DNA of 64,000 bases from Nostoc sp. NIES-4103 (GTDB lineage Bacteria > Cyanobacteriota > Cyanobacteriia > Cyanobacteriales > Nostocaceae), in NCBI RefSeq assembly GCF_002368335.1, contig NZ_AP018288.1, positions 1,481,551 through 1,545,550 on the forward strand. The letters are read 5' to 3'. A program made the position numbers and the translations under genes. Shown here one piece after another: positions 54,415 to 62,191 of this stretch. The notes beneath the pieces are model-generated. The model did not search any database, had not been told where the DNA came from, and saw nothing but the letters and a program-made list of their open reading frames with translations. Every line of letters starts with the position of its first letter. Positions within the stretch are counted from its first letter, which is position 1.

Positions 54415-54508
54415 GCAATATAAATATTCTACAGGTAGAGTATTCCTGTGCCCTTATTAATTTTAAAACTTTGTAGGGGCACACCAGCTGTACATTGGTG
54501 TCAATGCC

Positions 54509-55972
54509 TTAACGGTATCGCCTCCACAAACGCTGCCACAGCAAAAGTACTAAAATAGCAATGAAAAATCCGCTGAGGGTGTATATTCCCTTTGTCGCTG
54601 GAACTAGCCACCAAGGTTCTTGGTTTGTCTCCTGTTGTGTAACTGTTTTCACTTCTTGTGTTGTTGTTCCTGCTCTTATACTTGGTTGCGCTGTAACTGT
54701 TTTTACTTCTGTTGTTGTCTTTAGGTCTTTTGTACTTAGTTCTAAATCAAAAGATTTAATCAAGAAAGATCTAACAGGGTTATCATTCTTTTCACTTAGT
54801 CCTGGTAAAGCCGCAACAAAAGAACCAAAAGTCCAGCCAACTGCGAGAAGGCTAAGGAAAGTTTGAAAATTGCGATCGCGTTCAGTTTTTTCTACTTCAA
54901 CTCGACTGCGAACAGCATTAATGGTATCTGACAGTAATTTTAAACCTCGTTCTAGGTTTTCTGAGTCTTTAGTTATCTGTAGCCGATATTTATCTTTAAC
55001 TAATTTACTAAACTCTGTGAAAAACTTTACTTCTGTTTCTTGATGAACTTGGATTTTCTGAGACTTTTTTTGAATTCTCCCTAAACGTTTTTCATAATTA
55101 CTTAAATTAATATCAATCGTACCGCCCTGAAAATCAAGGATAGTTAATTCTCTTGTATACTCATTGAGTGTATTTTGGACATCGACTAATGTCTTATACA
55201 ATATATCTAACTCGCTGCCTTGACTTCTTGCTTGTTCAATAGCATTGCTTCCAACTTGGATTTTAGTAAAATAAGTTTGGAGAGAATTTTTTAATAGCCG
55301 ACTTTGACTATAAGCCCAAAGTATTTTGTGTCGATAATAAAATAAACGTATCCAGTCGCTATAAAATTTGCCGGATTCATTTAAAGTGGCTTCGTCGGGA
55401 TAGATGACAATTATAAAATGGTGATTATTGTGCGTGAGTTCAAAAATATTTGCTCCTAGAAAGTGTCCTTGTCCTTCTAAATCTCCTTCCCAATCTAAAC
55501 CGGGCATTAATGCTTCATAGCAAGCTTGGGCAATCTCTTCAGAGCTTTTAGCTTGAGAAGGAGGTAGCCAGCCAGAAAGCATCCAAGTTTGCCCAATAGT
55601 AGCTGTTTGATGCTTCAATATTTGCTCAATTTCAGCTTTAATATCTGCAAAGCATTTAGCAGGTTGAGCATAAGTTTTATTTTTGAAAGCACACTCTACA
55701 AGTAAACCATAACTATCACCGAGTAGTACAGGATAGACATAACCTTCATATTGTTCATTATGATGTTTTGTCTGTGCGTACACATCTTTGAGAAGATGAA
55801 CATATTCGCCTTGTAAATCTTGTCCATTCTCTAATAAAAATGGACGAATATGTTCAGGAATTTTATTGTAAAAAAATTGTTGATTGTGCTTAATCTCTTC
55901 TGGAGTATCGCCTAAACTATACTTCAAATCATAGAGAAAGAGGTCGATAGTGGGATAGATTAGGTCAGTCAT
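54509..55972 (-). CDS. Two-pass membrane protein with coiled-coil, partner of the caspase-like locus
   Basis: In this 487-residue protein, residues 1-220 form a soluble domain (YPTIDLFLYDLKYSLGDT, GQTWMLSGWLPPSQAKS, HHFIIVIYPDEATLNES). A long coiled-coil region follows (about 240-370; RLGRIQKKSQKIQVHQETE). Two transmembrane helices lie near 372-395 (LSLLAVGWTFGSFVAALPGL) and 461-482 (YTLSGFFIAILVLLLW), with a Thr/Val-rich loop between them. No enzyme motif is seen. It is on the same strand as the 159-residue gene and both diverge from the caspase-STAND-WD40 gene, so it may be a membrane-acting partner; this is inference. Confidence 0.75.
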   Translation of the reverse strand: MTDLIYPTIDLFLYDLKYSLGDTPEEIKHNQQFFYNKIPEHIRPFLLENGQDLQGEYVHLLKDVYAQTKHHNEQYEGYVYPVLLGDSYGLLVECAFKNKTYAQPAKCFADIKAEIEQILKHQTATIGQTWMLSGWLPPSQAKSSEEIAQACYEALMPGLDWEGDLEGQGHFLGANIFELTHNNHHFIIVIYPDEATLNESGKFYSDWIRLFYYRHKILWAYSQSRLLKNSLQTYFTKIQVGSNAIEQARSQGSELDILYKTLVDVQNTLNEYTRELTILDFQGGTIDINLSNYEKRLGRIQKKSQKIQVHQETEVKFFTEFSKLVKDKYRLQITKDSENLERGLKLLSDTINAVRSRVEVEKTERDRNFQTFLSLLAVGWTFGSFVAALPGLSEKNDNPVRSFLIKSFDLELSTKDLKTTTEVKTVTAQPSIRAGTTTQEVKTVTQQETNQEPWWLVPATKGIYTLSGFFIAILVLLLWQRLWRRYR

Positions 55973-56247
55973 TCAAGCAAAGAATTTTAGATTATTGATT
56001 CTGGATGTTAAAAAGTTATGATTGATGTATCAAATGTTTTTTACCCCACCCTAACCCTCCCCTTTATAAGGGGAGCCACTGCGAAGAGCGCGCTTCGCCG
56101 ACAGCCTTTGCAAGTGGCGTGGGATTAAGGGGGGTAATACGACAAAGTGTGTACACCGTAGCCTTTTCTAAAGGGGGATTAAGGGGGGTTAAGTAGAATC
56201 AAATAGAGCGCTATGGCTTAGGCAAATATAGATGAATTAGGATAACG
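55973..56247. repeat. GC-rich palindromic repeat block
   Basis: CTCCCCTTTATAAGGGGAG (about 56068-56086) is followed by a GCGCGCTTCGCCGACAGCC stretch and two AAGGGGGATTAAGGGGGGTTAA-like units. It is related in style to the units at 44440-44485. No gene. Confidence 0.6.
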
Positions 56248-56727
56248 TTATTTTTGTGCAAGATTTTGGTTTAAAAATTGTTGTAATTGCTCAAAGCCGC
56301 TTAATTTTTTGGCAGTTTCAGCAGGATTAGGAGTTGCTAGAACCCTGATAGCCATATTGGTAATTTCATTGCTTTTCAAGTCTGAAGAACTCACTTGAGG
56401 AATAGCACGGGTTATCGGTTGAGGTTTCTGCTTTGGTGCAGCTTGTTCTAGTTCAGCCTCGCTAGGTAGTAAATTCACAGGAATCTGATCACCTAAATTA
56501 TCTAATTGCGATTTAGCGGCTTGAAACCGTTGATTTAAAGGTTCGTTAGCTTGGATCATCACCAACAGACGGGGTTCGATGAGTACCTCCCAAGCTTTTG
56601 GGTTAGCAGAAAGTTGTTCAGCAGCTTGGTATAAATCAGATTTTTCTGTTTCACTCAAAAAAGTTGCTGAATCTTTTAAGGCTAGTAACAGAGCTAATAA
56701 AGTATTGTTAAGATTGGTGGTTTCCAT
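56248..56727 (-). CDS. Hypothetical protein divergent from the caspase-STAND gene
   Basis: The 159-residue helical protein (LNNTLLALLLALKDSATFL, ETEKSDLYQAAEQLSANP, AWEVLIEPRLLVMIQAN) has a Pro/Gln-rich linker and a C-terminal helix (FEQLQQFLNQNLAQK). It has no signal or membrane segment and no recognised family. It starts 72 bp from the start of the caspase-like gene on the other strand, so a shared promoter region and a functional link are plausible. It could be an adaptor-type death-domain-like module, but this is only a guess from size and helicity. Confidence 0.6.
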   Translation of the reverse strand: METTNLNNTLLALLLALKDSATFLSETEKSDLYQAAEQLSANPKAWEVLIEPRLLVMIQANEPLNQRFQAAKSQLDNLGDQIPVNLLPSEAELEQAAPKQKPQPITRAIPQVSSSDLKSNEITNMAIRVLATPNPAETAKKLSGFEQLQQFLNQNLAQK

Positions 56728-56799
56728 GAGGAAAATAACTAAGAATTTTTGGTTACATGATTAACTAAGTTTACCTGATACTTAAATGCATTTGCGGCT

Positions 56800-59700
56800 A
56801 TGGAAAGAGAAGCACTGGTGATCGGCATTAATCGCTATCCTACGCTGATAGAAAAATCTAGCGATCGCCCACCGCATCTCAAAGCACCAGCAACTGATGC
56901 ACAAGTCATAGCCCAAATCCTTGAAACTTACGGCAAGTTCCATGTAGAACGATTACCAGCAGCTTATAATCAGGATGGAACTTGCTTTGTTGATCAAAAG
57001 CAGCAGCTAACACTCAAAGAGTTAGAAACAGCAATTGTTCAACTTTTCAACCCCCCTGGACGCAGCATTCCTGATACTGCGTTGCTTTTTTTTGCGGGTC
57101 ATGGCTTACGCAAAGATATAGGTGGTGTCACAGAAGGCTTTTTAGCTGCTAGCGATACTTGTCCTGTGATTGGACAATGGGGACTTTCCCTCGACTGGTT
57201 ACGCAAAGTTTTACAATCTTCTCCAGTTCGTCAGCAAATTGTTTGGTTAGATTGTTGTTATAGCGGTGAGTTACTCAATTTTCAGGATGCCGATCCTGGC
57301 AGCTTTGAAACAAAGGACAGATGTTTTATTGCCGCTTCCCGGGGATTTGAAGTCGCCTATGAAGAGTTGAGTGGCAATCATGGGATTTTGAGTGGCGCAT
57401 TAATAGAAGCACTCAAACCTGAAAGTCATGCTGAAGGCTGGGTGACAAACTACTCGCTGGTTGATTCAATCCAGCAACAGTTAAAAAGCGCCCGTCAGCG
57501 CCCCATCTTTCACAACACTGGCGGAGAAATTATCCTCACAGGACAAAAAGAAAAAATTGACCGTGCTGTTTTAATGGCAGAATTCTGCCCTTACAAAGGT
57601 TTAGCAGCTTTTGAATTTAACGAATCAGACCCCAAATATTTCTACGGACGCACCGCTTTAACTGATTCACTTTTGGAGAAGATTAGGCAAGGAAACTTTT
57701 TAGCAGTTGTCGGGGCTTCTGGAAGTGGTAAATCTAGTGTAGTCAAAGCAGGTTTATTGTATCAACTGAAATTAGGGACAAGATTGGGAGAAAGTGACCA
57801 ATGGGTAATCAAAATTTTTCGCCCCCAAGAGCATCCCCTCAAGAGTTTAGCTAGAGTTTTTGTAGATCATATAACTCCCCGTCAAGTTGAGAATGCCCAA
57901 ACACAAACAGATCAACCAAAATCTGAACTTGAAATTGCAGAAGAATTACTCAAAAAAGGTGCAAGCGGATTAATTGAATTAGTAATAGCCACATTGCATT
58001 CTGTTTCCCAACGTCTCATCCTCGTAATTGACCAATTTGAAGAAGTTTTTACTCTCTGTCAAAATGAAAACGAGCGACAACAGTTTTTTGAGTGTTTGTT
58101 AGGGGCATTAAATAATTCTTTGTTGACAATAGTAATAACAATGCGGGCAGATTTCTTTGGGAAATGTGCAGAACACGAATATGCAGGATTAGCACAGAAA
58201 ATTCAAGAGAATCTCGTCACCGTCACCCCCATGAATAAAAACGAGTTGACACAAGCCATTACTCAACCCGCCTATCAAGTAGGGTTAGAAGTGCGACGGG
58301 AACTAGTTGAACAAATGGTAGCCGATGTCGAAGGCCCTGGTAGTTTACCTTTGTTGCAATATACCTTAACGGAATTGTGGCGCAATCGAGAATTGGATCG
58401 CTTAACCATAACAGAATATAGCAGACTTGGTGGAGTCAAAGCCACCTTACAAAAACGGGCTGATGAAGTTTATGATGCTCTCGACTCAAAAGAAGAAAAA
58501 CTGATTGCCAAGCGGATATTTATCGAGTTAACTCAGTTGGGAGAAGGAACAGAAGACACCCGCAGACAGGTGTTTAAAACAGATTTAGTTAACTCCCAAC
58601 AATCGGCACAAGTGGTAGAACAAGTGCTAATTAAATTGGCAGATGCCAGATTAATCGTCACATCTGAACTGCAAGCACGGGGAGAGAGTGAAAAGATGGT
58701 GACAGTGGTGGATGTAGCTCATGAAGCATTAATTCGCCATTGGCCAAGACTACGTTCTTGGGTGAGTGAAAACCGAGCCGCCATCCGCATAGAACGCAAA
58801 ATTGAAGCAGCATCACAAGAGTGGGAAAGTAAAAACAAGTCTAAAGATTATCTGTTTACAGGGACAAAATTGGCAGAGGCAGAGAATTACTTGCAAGAAT
58901 ATGGGAATCTCGGTTTACTGTCGCATTTAGCATCAGAATTTGTCCACAAAAGCATTCAGCAACGTCAGAAAAATAAATTGTTGCAGTTTGTGGGGGTTGC
59001 TTCTTTTGTCGGGGTGGTGGCAATAGGTGCGGTTGTGTCTACACTTTTTGCATTAGAGTCTCGCAAACAGGAAAGTATTGCCAAACAAGAGGCTGAAAAC
59101 GCAACAAAATTTGCCAAAGAATCTGATAAACAAGCAACCAATGCCAAAAACCAGGAAGCTAGAGCTAGAAAATTTGCCGAACAATCTCGTCAACAGGAAG
59201 CTATTGCCAAACAACAAGCAACCAATGCCAAAAACCAAGAAGCTAAAGCCACAAAATTTGCATTAGAATCTCGTCAACAAGAAGCTATTGCTAAACAACA
59301 AGCAACCATTGCCAAAAACCAGGAAGCTAGAGCCACAAAGTTTGCATTAGAATCTGATAAACAAGCAACCATTGCCAAAAACCAGGAAGCCAGAGCCACA
59401 AAGTTTGCATTAGAATCTCGTCAACAAGCAACCATTGCCAAACAACAAGCAAGCATTGCTAATTTACGCGAAAAAGCTGCAACTATTAAGTATGTACTGC
59501 CAATACAAACAAATATAGAGCAATTGATTTCAGCAATTGCGGCAACTGGTGAAAGTCAATCATCTCTTAACAGAGTCCTTCGTGAAATTGAATCTGTTTT
59601 TTTGGAAGCAATAGAAGCTATTCGTGAGCGCAATATTTTTTTTGGTCATACCGATCTTGTCACGACGGTGGCGTTCAGTCGAGATGGCAAGTATATCCTA

Positions 59701-61779
59701 AGTGGTAGTGATGACAAAACGCTACGGTTGTGGGATACAAACGGCAACTTGCTCCACATCCTCAATGGTCATACAGAAACTATCACGGCGCTGGCTTTCA
59801 GCCCCGATAGCAAGTATATCCTAAGTGGTAGTTATGATAATACACTACGGTTGTGGGATAAAAATGGCAAGTTGCTCCACATCCTCAATGGTCATACAAA
59901 AACTATCACGGCGCTGGCATTCAGCCCCAATGGTAAGTATATTGCTAGTAGTAGTTATGACAACACACTACGGTTGTGGGATACAAATGGCAAGTTGCTC
60001 CACATCCTCAATGGTCATACCGATAAAGTCAATGTGCTGGCGTTCAGTCCTGATGGCAAGTACATTGTCAGTGGCAGTGAAGACAAGACGCTACGGTTGT
60101 GGGATACAAATGGCAAGTTACTCCACACCCTCAATGGTCATACAAATCCTGTCACGGTGCTGACGTTCAGCCCCGATGGCAAGTATATTGCCAGCGGCGG
60201 TTTAGACAACACACTACGGTTGTGGGATACCAATGGCAAGTTGCTCCACACCCTCAACGGTCATAGCGGCATGTGTCTCTATGGGCTGGCGTTCAGCCCT
60301 GATAGCAAGTATATCGTCAATTGCACTGATAGCAAGACGCTAGGGTTGTGGGATACCAATGGCAAGTTGCTCCACACCCTCAAAGGTCATACGGATTATA
60401 TCTGGACAGTAGCGTTCAGCCCTGATGGCAAGTATATTGTTAGTGGCGGTTGGGACAACACACTACGGTTGTGGGATACTAAAGGCAACTTGCTGCATAC
60501 CCTCAAAGGTCATACAGGTTTTGTCACGGCACTGGGGTTCAGTCCTGATGGCAAGTATATTGTTAGTAGCAGTAAAGACAAAACGCTACGGTTATGGGAT
60601 ACCAACAGCAACTTGTCCCACACCCTCAATGGTCATACAGATTCTGTCATGGCGCTAGCTTTTAGTCGAGATGGCAAGTATATTGTCAGTGGCAGTTGGG
60701 ACAAGACGCTACGGTTGTGGGATACCAATGGCAAGTTACTTCACACCCTCAATGGTCATACAGATCCTGTCAGGGTGCTAGCTTTTAGTCCTGATGGCAA
60801 GTATATTGTCAGTAGCAGTTGGGACAAAACGCCACGGTTGTGGGATATCAACGGCAAGTTACTCCATATTCTCAACGGTCATACTGATGATGTCAGTGCG
60901 CTGGCGTTCAGTCCTGATAGCAAGTACATTGCCAGTGGTAGTGATGACAAGACGCTACGGTTGTGGGATACCAACGGCAAGTTACTCCATACTCTCAACG
61001 GTCATGCAGAACGTGTCTCGGCACTGGCGTTCAGCCCCGATGGTAAGTATATTGCCAGTAGCAGTAAAGACAAGACGCTACGGTTGTGGGATACCAACGG
61101 CAACTTGCTTCACACCTTCAAGGGTCATACAGAACGTGTCGGGGCACTGGCGTTCAGTCCTGATGGCAAGTACATTGTCAGTGCTAGTTATGACGAGCTC
61201 AATGGTAGTCATGACAAGATGCTACTGTTGTGGGATACAAACGGCAAGTTACTCCACACCCTCAACGATCATACCGGAGTTGTCACGGCGCTGGCATTCA
61301 GTCCTGATGGCAAGTATATTGTCAGCGGCAGTTTGGACAAAACGCTACTGTTGTGGGATACCAATGGCAAGTTACTCCACACCCTCAACGGTCATACCGC
61401 AGGTATTACGGCGCTGGCGATCAGTTTCGATGGCAAGTATATTGCCAGTGGCAGTCAAGACAAGACACTACGGTTGTGGGATACCAACGGCAACTTGCTT
61501 CACACCTTCAAGGGTCATACCAATCTTGTCACGGAACTGGCGTTCAGTCCTGATGGCAAGTATATTGTCAGCGGCAGTTTAGACAGCACGCTACGGTTGT
61601 GGCTGAGTGGTAATTGGCAAGATTTGCTGGCAGTGGGGTGTAATAGGTTACAAAATCATCCCATGCTTGTACAAGCCAAAACTGAGGAGGCGAAAGCAGC
61701 AGCACAAACCTGTCTAAACTATGCTAACTGGAGCAAAACCGAAAAAGCTCAATTTCTGGTTAAGCAAGGTCAACCTTAG
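56800..61779 (+). CDS. Caspase-like (C14) - nSTAND NTPase - membrane helix - coiled coil - WD40 protein
   Basis: This is a 1659-residue multidomain protein. Residues 1-250 are a caspase/metacaspase-like protease with His101 in FFAGHG and Cys153 in LDCCYSGE. From 263 (CPYKGLAAFEFNESDPKYF) runs an nSTAND-type NTPase with Walker A GASGSGKSS (305-313) and Walker B LILVIDQFEE (Asp411). A transmembrane helix lies near 727-748. Residues about 750-890 are near-repeats of KQATIAKNQEARATKFALES, a probable coiled coil. Sixteen very similar WD40 repeats (about 947-1604) follow, then a short tail. In such proteins WD40 senses, STAND oligomerises and the caspase acts. It diverges from two partner genes at 54.5-56.7 kb. 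Confidence 0.93.
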   Translation: MEREALVIGINRYPTLIEKSSDRPPHLKAPATDAQVIAQILETYGKFHVERLPAAYNQDGTCFVDQKQQLTLKELETAIVQLFNPPGRSIPDTALLFFAGHGLRKDIGGVTEGFLAASDTCPVIGQWGLSLDWLRKVLQSSPVRQQIVWLDCCYSGELLNFQDADPGSFETKDRCFIAASRGFEVAYEELSGNHGILSGALIEALKPESHAEGWVTNYSLVDSIQQQLKSARQRPIFHNTGGEIILTGQKEKIDRAVLMAEFCPYKGLAAFEFNESDPKYFYGRTALTDSLLEKIRQGNFLAVVGASGSGKSSVVKAGLLYQLKLGTRLGESDQWVIKIFRPQEHPLKSLARVFVDHITPRQVENAQTQTDQPKSELEIAEELLKKGASGLIELVIATLHSVSQRLILVIDQFEEVFTLCQNENERQQFFECLLGALNNSLLTIVITMRADFFGKCAEHEYAGLAQKIQENLVTVTPMNKNELTQAITQPAYQVGLEVRRELVEQMVADVEGPGSLPLLQYTLTELWRNRELDRLTITEYSRLGGVKATLQKRADEVYDALDSKEEKLIAKRIFIELTQLGEGTEDTRRQVFKTDLVNSQQSAQVVEQVLIKLADARLIVTSELQARGESEKMVTVVDVAHEALIRHWPRLRSWVSENRAAIRIERKIEAASQEWESKNKSKDYLFTGTKLAEAENYLQEYGNLGLLSHLASEFVHKSIQQRQKNKLLQFVGVASFVGVVAIGAVVSTLFALESRKQESIAKQEAENATKFAKESDKQATNAKNQEARARKFAEQSRQQEAIAKQQATNAKNQEAKATKFALESRQQEAIAKQQATIAKNQEARATKFALESDKQATIAKNQEARATKFALESRQQATIAKQQASIANLREKAATIKYVLPIQTNIEQLISAIAATGESQSSLNRVLREIESVFLEAIEAIRERNIFFGHTDLVTTVAFSRDGKYILSGSDDKTLRLWDTNGNLLHILNGHTETITALAFSPDSKYILSGSYDNTLRLWDKNGKLLHILNGHTKTITALAFSPNGKYIASSSYDNTLRLWDTNGKLLHILNGHTDKVNVLAFSPDGKYIVSGSEDKTLRLWDTNGKLLHTLNGHTNPVTVLTFSPDGKYIASGGLDNTLRLWDTNGKLLHTLNGHSGMCLYGLAFSPDSKYIVNCTDSKTLGLWDTNGKLLHTLKGHTDYIWTVAFSPDGKYIVSGGWDNTLRLWDTKGNLLHTLKGHTGFVTALGFSPDGKYIVSSSKDKTLRLWDTNSNLSHTLNGHTDSVMALAFSRDGKYIVSGSWDKTLRLWDTNGKLLHTLNGHTDPVRVLAFSPDGKYIVSSSWDKTPRLWDINGKLLHILNGHTDDVSALAFSPDSKYIASGSDDKTLRLWDTNGKLLHTLNGHAERVSALAFSPDGKYIASSSKDKTLRLWDTNGNLLHTFKGHTERVGALAFSPDGKYIVSASYDELNGSHDKMLLLWDTNGKLLHTLNDHTGVVTALAFSPDGKYIVSGSLDKTLLLWDTNGKLLHTLNGHTAGITALAISFDGKYIASGSQDKTLRLWDTNGNLLHTFKGHTNLVTELAFSPDGKYIVSGSLDSTLRLWLSGNWQDLLAVGCNRLQNHPMLVQAKTEEAKAAAQTCLNYANWSKTEKAQFLVKQGQP
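59640..61610. repeat. Array of 16 WD40-encoding repeats of about 123 bp
   Basis: The units are highly similar at DNA level (GTGTGGGATAC-type blade ends and GGCAAGTATAT cores recur with few changes), apart from a blade with an 8-residue insertion near 61190. This marks recent homogenisation by recombination. Alternative-frame ORFs in this stretch are shadows. Confidence 0.85.
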
Positions 61780-62058
61780 CCCAGTTGGATGGAGATATAT
61801 AAGAGTGCTAATGCTAATTTAATCAAGCCTGCAAGTTAGATTCCAGTGTAGCTATCCCCACTGAAGGAGAATTAAGACAGTTAGCTGTTCCTCAAGAAGA
61901 AAAGCGGGAATAGGCAATGGAGTCTCGCAACTAGTGTATTTTGTTTGCGATCGCACTTCAGCCTACATTACGCACCCTCACTCTCAATACGGTTCGGATC
62001 AGCCTGTTGGTTTCTCTTGAGGTTGGGAAAAGGCTATAAAACTTCCAACATTAAGCAG
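61780..62058. other. Intergenic region, no gene recognised
   Basis: A short coding-like trace (PTEGELRQLAVPQEEKRE in the plus frame around 61860-61912) suggests a small remnant, but it has no start and no context. I see nothing else I can support. Confidence 0.35.
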
Positions 62059-62130
<72 letters not shown>

Positions 62131-62191
62131 GCAATGGAAATCATATTAGCAAATTTCTCAGGGATTGACTAGTTTTGTTGCATGGCATGAG

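Noticed and set aside
59825..61582. Several plus-strand ORFs with repeated peptides inside the caspase gene
   Set aside because: They are frame-shifted readings of the WD40 array, with the same 123-bp period as the real frame.
59640..61610. Regular direct repeats that might suggest a CRISPR array
   Set aside because: The period is about 123 bp, the units are coding throughout and there are no unique spacers.
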